DNA of 64,000 bases from Kitasatospora gansuensis (GTDB lineage: Bacteria; Actinomycetota; Actinomycetes; Streptomycetales; Streptomycetaceae). Positions 7,173-17,556 of the stretch are shown piece after piece. Position numbers and translations under genes: made by a program. The stretch's first letter is position 1; every line of letters begins with the position of its first letter. The notes under the pieces were generated by a model. The model was not told the origin of the DNA, ran no database searches, and saw only the letters and a list, made by a program, of their open reading frames with translations. The stretch is taken from contig NZ_JACHJR010000001.1 of assembly GCF_014203705.1 (NCBI RefSeq), forward strand, positions 2,356,001 through 2,420,000, in the 5' to 3' direction.

Positions 7173-7970
7173 ATGACCACCACGTCCACCGAGACCGGCG
7201 CCGGGGCCCTGCTGCGCGACTGGCGGGAACGGCGCGGCCTCAGCCAGCTCCAGCTCGCCCTCGGCGCGGACTCCTCCGCCCGGCACATCAGCTTCATCGA
7301 GACCGGCCGTTCCCGCCCCGGCCAGGACCTGCTGCTCCGACTCGCCGAACACCTCGACATCCCGGTCCGCGAACGCAACTCCCTGCTGCTCGCCGCCGGT
7401 TACGCCCCGCACTACGCCGAGACCCCGCTCGACGACCCCGCCCTGGACGCCCTGCGCTCCGGCATGGAACAGCTGCTCGCCGCCCACGAGCCCTACCCCG
7501 CCCTGATCGTCGACGGCACCTACCGGGTGCTCGCCGCCAACCGCGGCATCGCCCTGCTGCTCGACGGCGTCGACCCCGCGCTGCTCGCCCCGCCGATGAA
7601 CGCCATGCGGATCACCCTGCACCCCCAGGGCCTCGCTCCCCGGATCCGCAACCTGCGCCAGTGGCGGGCCCACCTGCTGGAGCAGATGGAGCGTCAGATC
7701 GCCCTGGTCCGCTCCGAACCGCTGCGCGCCCTCTACGAGGAGGTCCACGGCTACCCCGTACCCGCCGAGGACGAGTCGCAGGACGCCTCCGCGCTCTTCC
7801 CGTTCGCCCTCCCGCTCCGGTTCGAGCACGGCGGGCGGGTGCTGTCCTTCCTCTCCACCATCTCGACCTTCAACACCCCCATGGACGTGACCGTCTCCGA
7901 GCTGGCCATGGAGACCTTCCTCCCGGCCGACCCGGAGACCGCGTCCTACCTGCGCGAGGTGCTGCCGTGA
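7173..7970 (+). CDS. XRE-family regulator with MmyB-like ligand domain
   Basis: A 265-residue cytoplasmic transcription factor. The N-terminal HTH (residues 12-70) reads LLRDWRERRGLSQLQLAL then HISFIETGRSRPGQDLLLRL. The rest is the MmyB-like domain (YPALIVDGTYRVLAANRG, then NLRQWRAHLLEQMERQ, and FNTPMDVTVSELAMETFLPA near the C-terminus), a PAS-like fold that binds fatty-acid-type ligands in some members. No Shine-Dalgarno precedes the ATG, so a leaderless mRNA is likely. It is divergent from the small HTH gene and shares its operator region. Target genes are unknown. Confidence 0.88.
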   Translation: MTTTSTETGAGALLRDWRERRGLSQLQLALGADSSARHISFIETGRSRPGQDLLLRLAEHLDIPVRERNSLLLAAGYAPHYAETPLDDPALDALRSGMEQLLAAHEPYPALIVDGTYRVLAANRGIALLLDGVDPALLAPPMNAMRITLHPQGLAPRIRNLRQWRAHLLEQMERQIALVRSEPLRALYEEVHGYPVPAEDESQDASALFPFALPLRFEHGGRVLSFLSTISTFNTPMDVTVSELAMETFLPADPETASYLREVLP

Positions 7971-7987
7971 CCGTCGCCGCCGGCCTG

Positions 7988-8416
7988 CTAGCGCTCTGAC
8001 CGCGCCACCGAGCGCAGCGCCCGCCACTGCAGCGCCGCGAACCCCGCGACGGTGGCGGCCTGCATCGGGATCCACACCAGCCCGACGGTGCTCGGCTCGA
8101 ACCAGACCACCATCGCCACGACGCTCAGCACCGACCACAGCAGATTCGCGTCCACCAACACCTTCACCACCGCCGCCGACGGCACCCGCCGACTCGCCAG
8201 GAACCCCACCCCGGCACCGAACAGCAGCAGGAACGCCCCGATGTCCAGCAGCACCATCCGGTCGATCCCGAGCAACTCCCCGAGCGGCCCCGAGAACGCC
8301 AGGTAGGCGAGCCCGTTCCCGCCGGTCACCACGGCGTCCAGCGCCAGCACCTTGCGCAGCCAGCCCTGCCCTGCGTCGGTCGAACGAGCAGTACCGGCAA
8401 GCGAGTTCACAGCCAT
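7988..8416 (-). CDS. small four-helix integral membrane protein
   Basis: A 142-residue hydrophobic protein starting MAVNSLAGTARSTDAGQGWL. Four transmembrane helices are visible, including LALDAVVTGGNGLAYLAF, MVLLDIGAFLLLFGAGVGFL, LLWSVLSVVAMVVWF and VGLVWIPMQAATVAGFAA. The ATG is preceded by GGAGG at 9 bases. It converges on the XRE gene with a 17-base gap. I recognise no functional family beyond conserved actinobacterial membrane proteins of this size. Confidence 0.75.
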   Translation of the reverse strand: MAVNSLAGTARSTDAGQGWLRKVLALDAVVTGGNGLAYLAFSGPLGELLGIDRMVLLDIGAFLLLFGAGVGFLASRRVPSAAVVKVLVDANLLWSVLSVVAMVVWFEPSTVGLVWIPMQAATVAGFAALQWRALRSVARSER

Positions 8417-8535
8417 GACGAACAACCTCCGAGTGGTCGGTAGGCCCTCCCGGGGTCCTCCCCGGCGGCCTGAGACCAGCCTGCCGGGCGGGCGCGTCAG
8501 GGTCGATTACCCGTCAGGTAATGCGGGCCGAGGCG

Positions 8536-10197
8536 TCAGCCACGCTGGATTCCGGTGGTGTCCAGCAGCAGCCCCCTGCGCCCGTCCTGGGTCCGCACCA
8601 GGAACGCCTCTCCCCGCCGCTCGACCGCCAAGTGCCAGACCCCGACCTCCAGTTGCGCCACCTGCGCCAAGGAGCCGTCCTGCCCCAGCAGCGGACGCAC
8701 CTCGGGCACCGCGAACCAGAACGGCTCGAAGTCGGGCTCGGGCTGGGCCAGCACCGCACCGGCGAGCCGCTGGACTCTGCGCAGGGTGCGCTCGACCATC
8801 TCCTCCGCCACCGTGCTGCCGGCGCGCTCGAGCTCCTCTGTGTCGCGCAGCAACCCGATGCGCCCGTCCTGGGTCCGCACCAGCAAGCCCTCCTTCCGCT
8901 GCTCGACCGCCAGATGCCAGACGCCTGGCGCGAGCACCGCCGCCGTGGTCAGCTCCCCGTTCAGTGCCAGCAGCGCACGCCGCCGGGGCACCGCGAACCA
9001 GAACGCGTCGAACACCGGCAGCGCGTCCACCGGGGCTTCCGGCGCGCTGTCCCCGCGCTGGATCCACCCGGTGTCCAACAGCAGCCCCCTGCGACCGTCC
9101 GGGATCTGGGCGAGGAAGGCCCCACCTCGCTGCTCAAGCGCCAAGTACCAGACGCCCGGTACGAGTTCCGCCAACGGCGTCAGCGATCCGTCCTGCCCCA
9201 GCAGTGGACGTTTCTCCGGCACCGCGAACCAGACCGGCTTGAAGTCCGGATCGGGCTCGGCCGCCATCGCGTTCGCGATGCCCTGCGCAGTCTGCACCAT
9301 CTCCCGGACCCGGGTTTCGGTCTCCAAACGGACCTGCTCCGCCTCCTGGCGGACCTGCTCCGCGTGCTTCTCCAGCTCGGCCAGCCAGACCGCGGGCTCG
9401 CTCTGCGGTGAGAGCGGTGAGGCCAGGTCGAGCGTGGGCGACGGCCGGACCACCGGCGTCCTGGCCCGGTTGCGGGCTATCACGATCAGCCCACCGGCGT
9501 TGCGGTTGCGCTGCTGCGGCAGCGGCCGGGACTTGGCGGCCAGCACGCTGTGCAGGTGCCGGTAGAGGAAGCCCATGTCGAGCAGATCGGGACCGCCCGG
9601 CACCCCTTCGGCCAGCGTGGTGATCAACTCGCCGGTGAACGCCGTGTACTGCTCGTCGGGTGGGGACAGCGCCGGGCGGGTCTCGGCGGACGCCGTCAGC
9701 AGGCAGGTCCCCTCGACGACGGCCCGGTCCGCGATCTGCGCGCCCGCGCCCATCTTCCCGACCAGGGCCCGTCCGCTGTAGCAGCAGTCCAGGATCACCA
9801 CGGTCCGCTGGGCCCGGGCCTGCGGGTCTAGCACCGCCCTGCGCAGGTACTCGTACCGCAGCGAGGTGTACTCGCGCTCGCGGTCCGAATCCGGCAACGC
9901 CAGGTACAGCTCGTCGGTGTGAGGATCCGTCAGCCCGTGCCCCGCGTAGTAGATCAACAGGGTGTCCCGGGCCTCCCGGGCCCTCTCCCGCACCGTGTCG
10001 AGCACCTGCCCGGCACTGGTCGGCTGCGAGATCACGGTGCACGCCTCGCCGGGGAGCCCCCACACCGCGGGATCGGTCAGCACTCCCTTCAGCCCCGCCA
10101 GGTTGTACGCGACCGCCGGCAGGTTCTCCAGGTTCCGGTAGCCGTGAACCCCGACGAGCACCGCCTGCGAGCGGGCCGGGTCCGACAGCTCGGTCAC
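8536..10197 (-). CDS. caspase-family (C14) peptidase with three C-terminal repeats
   Basis: A 553-residue protein. The N-terminal caspase p20 domain (about 1-240) has the catalytic histidine in YYAGHG (residue 87) and the cysteine in ILDCCYSG (residue 139). A charged coiled-coil linker spans about 270-305. Three repeats of some 57 residues follow, near 320-377, 398-453 and 491-547. Each runs WFAVPxxRxLL...DGSL... then PGVW(H/Y)LA(V/L)EQR..., then DGR(R/I)GLL.DT. There is no signal peptide or membrane helix. The GTG overlaps the stop of the EACC1-like gene (GTGA). In actinobacteria, caspases coupled to EACC1 components are viewed as biological-conflict effectors. The repeats are unrecognised; they may sense an invader or substrate. 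Confidence 0.88.
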   Translation of the reverse strand: MTELSDPARSQAVLVGVHGYRNLENLPAVAYNLAGLKGVLTDPAVWGLPGEACTVISQPTSAGQVLDTVRERAREARDTLLIYYAGHGLTDPHTDELYLALPDSDREREYTSLRYEYLRRAVLDPQARAQRTVVILDCCYSGRALVGKMGAGAQIADRAVVEGTCLLTASAETRPALSPPDEQYTAFTGELITTLAEGVPGGPDLLDMGFLYRHLHSVLAAKSRPLPQQRNRNAGGLIVIARNRARTPVVRPSPTLDLASPLSPQSEPAVWLAELEKHAEQVRQEAEQVRLETETRVREMVQTAQGIANAMAAEPDPDFKPVWFAVPEKRPLLGQDGSLTPLAELVPGVWYLALEQRGGAFLAQIPDGRRGLLLDTGWIQRGDSAPEAPVDALPVFDAFWFAVPRRRALLALNGELTTAAVLAPGVWHLAVEQRKEGLLVRTQDGRIGLLRDTEELERAGSTVAEEMVERTLRRVQRLAGAVLAQPEPDFEPFWFAVPEVRPLLGQDGSLAQVAQLEVGVWHLAVERRGEAFLVRTQDGRRGLLLDTTGIQRG

Positions 10198-10580
10198 CGC
10201 TGCTCGGTCTCCCCACCCGCTACGGCGCCGTCGTTCCAGACCCGCAGGATCCGCTCGACCTCCTCGGGCGAGGCGTCCTGCAGGGTGACCACCACCCCGT
10301 TCCGCTCCAACCGCACCTGCGGCGGCCGCGACCGCGAGCCCCGCCAGGCAGCCACCGCAGTGACCAGACTGCCGAGGGCGATCCCGTTGGCGATCACCAC
10401 ATTGACGATCTCCAGCGCACCCTCGCCCATCTGACCCGGCGTCATCCCCCCGCCCCGCAGAGCCACTTCGGCCCCACCCCGCAGTTCGGACTCCGCCACC
10501 AGCCACCGGTAGAGCGACGCCGCGAAATCGGCCCGCTCGTCTTCCGAGCCGCCCTCGCCGAACGTGAGGCTGACCTCCAC
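10194..10580 (-). CDS. EACC1-like effector-associated membrane component
   Basis: A 128-residue protein (from the GTG) that starts VEVSLTFGEGG, continues DFAASLYRWLVAESELRG, and has a helix EIVNVVIANGIALGSLVTAV typical of a membrane segment. The C-terminal part PPQVRLERNGVVVTLQDASP and EEVERILRVW is the small alpha/beta region. This layout (short domain with SLYRWL, one helix, short C-terminal domain, directly before an effector) fits the effector-associated constant component 1 family. GTG was preferred over an ATG 36 bases upstream because AAGGGA precedes it and family members start with this strand. It is coupled to the caspase gene. Confidence 0.72.
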   Translation of the reverse strand: MEVSLTFGEGGSEDERADFAASLYRWLVAESELRGGAEVALRGGGMTPGQMGEGALEIVNVVIANGIALGSLVTAVAAWRGSRSRPPQVRLERNGVVVTLQDASPEEVERILRVWNDGAVAGGETEQR

Positions 10581-10687
10581 CCCGGTTCCCTTCCCCCGAA
10601 TGCTCCCGGCCCTCATGCTAGGGGACGACAGAGACCCACGGGCCAGGAGCGAGCGCCTCGGCCTCCCCGTGCGGGCCACCGGCACGC

Positions 10688-10720
10688 CGAAGGGGACCGG
10701 CCGACGGCCGGTCCCCTTCG
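10688..10720 (-). terminator. nrdJ terminator
   Basis: A perfect 16-bp inverted repeat, CGAAGGGGACCGGCCG with one central base, lies 32 bases beyond the nrdJ stop and separates it from the caspase module. Confidence 0.85.
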
Positions 10721-10752
10721 TGAGCTACTGCTCAGCTATGCCTGACGTACCG

Positions 10753-13608
<2,856 letters not shown>

Positions 13609-13739
13609 TTCTCGCTTCTCCTCTTGGGCAAATCCCCCGATATCCCAGTATGCGTGGGAACTGAGGGCGGACGACGGTGTTCAGCGGGCCGTTTTCGGGC
13701 ACGCCGGACCGCCCCGGACGACTGGCACAGGTCAGTCGG

Positions 13740-14228
13740 TCAGGGTGCGGTGGAGAGGACGGCGACGTCCTCGGTGGGGAGAGGACGCTCACCGCGGAGT
13801 TCCGCGATGGCGGCCTCGAAGTCTTCGAGATCGTCGAAGGCGCGGTACACCGAGGCGAACCTCAGGTACGCGACCAGATCCAGTTCCTTGAGTGGGCCGA
13901 GTATGGCCAGACCCACGTCGTGTGTCGAGAGCTCCGCGCTGCCGGAGGCCCGCACGCACTCCTCGACCCGCTGGCCGAGCTGGGCGAGGGCGTCCTCGGT
14001 GACCGGGCGGCCCTGACAGGCCTTGCGGACACCGCTGATCACCTTGGACCGGGAGAACGGCTCGGTCACCCCGCTGCGCTTGATGACCATCAGGGTGGCG
14101 GTCTCGACCGTGGTGAAACGACGGCCGCAGTCGGGGCACTGGCGGCGGCGACGGATCGAACTTCCGTCGTCGCTGGCCCGGGAGTCGACCACTCGGCTGT
14201 CCGGGTGTCGGCAGAAGGGGCAGTGCAC
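13740..14228 (-). CDS. nrdR: transcriptional repressor NrdR
   Basis: A 162-residue zinc-ribbon/ATP-cone repressor of ribonucleotide reductase genes. The zinc ribbon is [16 protein letters not shown] with CPDCGRRF. The ATP-cone spans about 49-139 ([20 protein letters not shown], then [20 protein letters not shown] and [13 protein letters not shown]). It senses ATP/dATP and binds paired boxes in target promoters. The GTG start places the first zinc cysteine at residue 3, as in known NrdR proteins, with GAGGGAG upstream. It heads the nrdR-nrdJ operon and is divergent from lexA. Confidence 0.96.
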   Translation of the reverse strand: MHCPFCRHPDSRVVDSRASDDGSSIRRRRQCPDCGRRFTTVETATLMVIKRSGVTEPFSRSKVISGVRKACQGRPVTEDALAQLGQRVEECVRASGSAELSTHDVGLAILGPLKELDLVAYLRFASVYRAFDDLEDFEAAIAELRGERPLPTEDVAVLSTAP

Positions 14229-14282
14229 CGGGGGACTCCCTCTCTGAACGACATCGCAACGGACTCGCACACTCTACACGGA

Positions 14283-14330
14283 CCACTAGGGGTGGGCCCA
14301 ACGGAGAACCTAGGCCCCTACATGTAGTGG
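14283..14330 (-). promoter_or_regulatory. putative NrdR box pair upstream of nrdR
   Basis: CCCCTACATGTAGTGG (14315-14330) resembles the 16-bp NrdR box with its central TACATGTA. A weaker match carrying only one good half (14283-14298, CCACTAGGGGTGGGCC) is centred 32 bp away, about three helical turns, which is the spacing expected of NrdR box pairs. Confidence 0.55.
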
Positions 14331-14537
14331 TGCGCCGCCGACGCGCCGCGACGGGGTGAAATTTCTCCGACCCGTGAAATAGACTGCGCAAGTCGAACAC
14401 TTAAGCGATGTACACCCAGAGTCTTGATCGAGTCAGCCGACTTCGAATAAATTCACTCGAACGTGTGTTTGGCGCAACCTTTCGATAGGGGCACCAGTTG
14501 AGCTGGGCAAAGGGAGACCTGTCGGAAGGAAGCAGCC
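14331..14537. promoter_or_regulatory. lexA promoter region with SOS box
   Basis: A plausible lexA promoter is TTGATC (14424-14429), 18 bases, TAAATT (14448-14453). Immediately downstream, CGAACGTGTGTTTG at 14458-14471 is a perfect match to the actinobacterial LexA consensus CGAACRNRYGTTYG, so lexA should repress itself. The remainder of the nrdR-lexA gap contains nothing else recognised. Confidence 0.8.
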
Positions 14538-15359
14538 GTGAACACCGTCGAAGCCAAGACCTCCATCCCGGTGCAGGAGCGCCCCGCGCGCACCGCTGAG
14601 CAGGAGAGCGTGGACCCCACCATGAGCCGGAGCCAGCCCATCGAGCACTCCGCCGCCCAGGACGACGTCCTCGGCCAGCCGACCCCGACGCGCTCCATGC
14701 CGGGCCGCCCGCCGGGCATCCGCACCGACGAAGCCGGCCTGACGGAGCGCCAGCGCCGGGTCATCGAGGTCATCAGGGACTCGGTGCAGCGCCGGGGTTA
14801 CCCGCCGTCGATGCGGGAGATCGGCCAGGCCGTCGGCCTCAGCTCGACCTCCTCGGTCGCGCACCAGCTGATGGCGCTGGAGCGCAAGGGCTTCCTCCGG
14901 CGCGACCCGCACCGCCCGCGCGCCTACGAGGTGCGCGGCGTCGAGGTGGCCAGGCCGAACACCGCCGAGGCGGCCGGGCGTCCTTCCACCTCGTACGTGC
15001 CGCTGGTCGGCCGGATCGCCGCCGGTGGCCCGATCCTGGCCGAGCAGACGGTCGAGGACGTCTTCCCGCTGCCCCGTCAACTGGTCGGCGAGGGCGAGCT
15101 GTTCGCGCTCACCGTGCGCGGTGACTCGATGATCGAGGCCGCCATCTGCGACGGCGACTGGGTCACCGTCCGCCGCCAGCCGGTGGCCGAGAACGGCGAC
15201 ATCGTGGCCGCGATGATCGAGGGCGAGGCCACCGTCAAGCGTCTCAAGCGCGAGGACGGCAAGATCTGGCTGATGCCGCACAACCCGGCCTACGACCCGA
15301 TCCCGGGGGACAACGCGACCATCCTGGGCAAGGTCGTCGCGGTGCTCCGCCGTCTCTGA
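14538..15359 (+). CDS. lexA: SOS repressor LexA
   Basis: A 273-residue LexA. The first 65 residues are a disordered-looking extension usual in streptomycete LexA. The winged HTH follows ([40 protein letters not shown]). The self-cleavage site is the Ala-Gly in GRIAAGGP near residue 160. The S24-type catalytic serine is in RGDSMIEA near 194 and the lysine is in EATVKRLKR near 232. It represses DNA-damage genes and autocleaves on RecA filaments. The GTG start has GGAAGGA 7 bases upstream. An SOS box lies at 14458-14471 and another is found before recA at 45987. Confidence 0.97.
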   Translation: MNTVEAKTSIPVQERPARTAEQESVDPTMSRSQPIEHSAAQDDVLGQPTPTRSMPGRPPGIRTDEAGLTERQRRVIEVIRDSVQRRGYPPSMREIGQAVGLSSTSSVAHQLMALERKGFLRRDPHRPRAYEVRGVEVARPNTAEAAGRPSTSYVPLVGRIAAGGPILAEQTVEDVFPLPRQLVGEGELFALTVRGDSMIEAAICDGDWVTVRRQPVAENGDIVAAMIEGEATVKRLKREDGKIWLMPHNPAYDPIPGDNATILGKVVAVLRRL

Positions 15360-15380
15360 CACACCGTTCGTCGCACCACT

Positions 15381-15414
15381 GGGAAAGGGCCACCCCGAGG
15401 GGTGGCCCTTTCCC
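15381..15414. terminator. bidirectional terminator between lexA and dinG
   Basis: A perfect 16-bp stem (GGGAAAGGGCCACCCC and inverse) with a 2-base centre lies between the convergent lexA and dinG stops. Confidence 0.85.
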
Positions 15415-15444
15415 GTGCGGTCACGGACCGTGCGTGACGACGGC

Positions 15445-17544
15445 TCAGCCGCGCTTGGCCACCGGGCGCACCGGCGGCGCCGAGGCGTCGATCGCGGCCA
15501 GCGAACGGCGCACCTGGTTGCGGTCGTCGGTGTACCAGAAGTCCGGCATCGAGGAGCGGAAGAAGCTGCCGTACCGCTTGGTCGCCACCCGGGGGTCGAG
15601 CACCGCGACCACGCCCCGGTCGTCGGCCGCGCGGACCAGCCGGCCCGCGCCCTGGGCCATCAGCAGCGCGGCGTGGGTGGCCGCGACCGCCATGAAGCCG
15701 TTGCCGCCGCGCTCCTCGACGTCCTTCTGACGGGCGCTCATCAGCGGGTCGTCCGGGCGCGGGAACGGGATCCGGTCCATCACCACCAGCTGGCAGGCCG
15801 AGCCCGGCACGTCCACGCCCTGCCAGAGCGACAGGGTGCCGAACAGGCAGGTGGTGGCGTCCGAGGCGAACTCCCGGATCAGCTCGCCGAGGGTGTCCTC
15901 GCCCTGGAGCAGGATCTTGTGGTCCAGCCGCTCGCGCAGCGCCTCGGCGGCCGCCTTCGCCCCGCGCATCGAGGAGAACAGGCCGAGGGTGCGGCCGCCG
16001 GCCGCACCGATCAGCTCGGTGAGCTCGTCCAGCATCTCCGGGCGCTCCGGGTCGCGGCCCGGGTCCGGCAGGTGCCTGGCGACGTAGAGGATGCCCTGCT
16101 TGGGGTACGAGAACGGCGAGCCGACGTCGATCCCGCGCCAGTACGGCGGGGTGTCCTCGCCGTGCACCAGCTCGGGCTCCTCGGGCGAGCGCGCGTCCGG
16201 CAGCCGGCCCTCCCCCGGCAGGCCGACCGAGGCGGCCACGCCGTTGAAGTCGCCGCCGAGCTTGAGGGTGGCCGAGGTGAGCACCACCGAGCGCTCCTTG
16301 TAGAGCTTCTCCCGCAGCAGGCCCGAGACGCTCAGCGGGGCGACCCGGAGCGAGGCGGTGCCGGGGCCGAAGCGGTCGCTGCGCTCGATCCAGATCACGT
16401 CGTACGCGGAGTCGGAGAGCAGCCGGTCGGCGGTCTCGTGCAGCGACTCGGCCGAGGCCATCGCCTGCTTGCGGACCGCGTCCTCGTCGGTGAGCGCCTT
16501 GTCCCTGGTCTCGCCGAGCGAGGTGATGACCAGTCGGGCGGCGTCCCGGATCGCGGTGACCGCGTAGGCCAGGTACTCGGGCAGCTCGCCCTCGACCCGG
16601 CCGGGCTGGGCGGTCTCCATCAGGCCGTGGTAGTTCTCCGCGGCGGCCTGGAGCGAGTCCACCGCCTTCTCGTTGGCCAGCCGGGCGGCTCGCTTGACCG
16701 CCCGGTTGACCGCGCCGACGGTGAGCTCGCCGGTGGCGGCGCCGGTCACCCGGTTCACCAGCTCGTGCGCCTCGTCGACGATCAGCAGGCCGTGGTCGGG
16801 CAGCACCGGGGCGCCCTCGATCGCGTCGATCGCCAGCATCGCGTGGTTGGTCACCACCACGTCGGCGAGCTTGGCGCGCTCGCGGGCCGCCTCGGCGAAG
16901 CACTCCTGCCCGTACGTGCACTTGCTGGCACCCAGGCACTCCCGGGAGGTGACCGAGAGCTGGGCCCAGGCCTTGTCGGAGACACCGGGCGAGAGGTCGT
17001 CGCGGTCGCCGGTCTCGGTCTCGTCGGCCCACTCGCGCAGCCGGATGACGTCCTGGCCGAGCTTGCCGGTCGGGCCGCCGAGCGCGTCCACCGGGTCGAA
17101 CAGGCCCTCGCCCTCCTCGCTCGGGGTGCCCTCGTGGGCGCGGTGCAGGCAGAGGTAGTTGGACCGGCCCTTGAGCATCGCGAACTGCGGGCGGCGGCGC
17201 AGCACCGGGTGCAGCGCGTCCACCGTCCGGGGCAAGTCCCGCTCCACCAGCTGGCGTTGCAGCGCCAGGGTGGCGGTGGCCACCACCACCCGGTCCCCGT
17301 GCGCGAGCGCGGGGACCAGGTAGGCGAGGGACTTGCCGGTGCCGGTGCCGGCCTGGACGAGCAGGTGCTCGCCGCTGCCGACCGCGTCGGCGACGGCCTC
17401 GGCCATCGCGACCTGCCCGGGGCGCTCGACGCCCCCGACGGCCGTCACGGCGGCGTGCAGCAGCTCGGGGAGCGCGGCGCGGGAGACGGGGGCCGGGGCC
17501 TCGGCGGCGCCGGGCAGGGCCTGGGGTTCGGAGTCGTTCGTCAT
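15445..17544 (-). CDS. dinG: DinG/XPD-family ATP-dependent DNA helicase
   Basis: A 699-residue superfamily 2 helicase. Walker A is AGTGTGKS near residue 65 and the DEAH box is IVDEAHEL near 255. Cysteines at YLCLH and in ECLGASKCTYGQEC form the iron-sulphur cluster pocket typical of XPD/DinG enzymes. The C-terminal half carries LFSSMRGAKAAAEALRERL and the helicase motif VVMDRIPFPRPDDPL. It probably unwinds 5'-tailed DNA, forks or G-quadruplexes during repair. It starts 12 bases after the stop of the siderophore synthetase gene, so it may be read through from that operon. It converges with lexA. No SOS box was seen at its start. Confidence 0.93.
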   Translation of the reverse strand: MTNDSEPQALPGAAEAPAPVSRAALPELLHAAVTAVGGVERPGQVAMAEAVADAVGSGEHLLVQAGTGTGKSLAYLVPALAHGDRVVVATATLALQRQLVERDLPRTVDALHPVLRRRPQFAMLKGRSNYLCLHRAHEGTPSEEGEGLFDPVDALGGPTGKLGQDVIRLREWADETETGDRDDLSPGVSDKAWAQLSVTSRECLGASKCTYGQECFAEAARERAKLADVVVTNHAMLAIDAIEGAPVLPDHGLLIVDEAHELVNRVTGAATGELTVGAVNRAVKRAARLANEKAVDSLQAAAENYHGLMETAQPGRVEGELPEYLAYAVTAIRDAARLVITSLGETRDKALTDEDAVRKQAMASAESLHETADRLLSDSAYDVIWIERSDRFGPGTASLRVAPLSVSGLLREKLYKERSVVLTSATLKLGGDFNGVAASVGLPGEGRLPDARSPEEPELVHGEDTPPYWRGIDVGSPFSYPKQGILYVARHLPDPGRDPERPEMLDELTELIGAAGGRTLGLFSSMRGAKAAAEALRERLDHKILLQGEDTLGELIREFASDATTCLFGTLSLWQGVDVPGSACQLVVMDRIPFPRPDDPLMSARQKDVEERGGNGFMAVAATHAALLMAQGAGRLVRAADDRGVVAVLDPRVATKRYGSFFRSSMPDFWYTDDRNQVRRSLAAIDASAPPVRPVAKRG

Positions 17545-17556
17545 GGCCCGCCCAGC

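Noticed and set aside
14229..14537. Possible cobalamin riboswitch before nrdR-nrdJ
   Set aside because: No B12-box or long conserved leader was seen; the region holds NrdR and SOS boxes instead.
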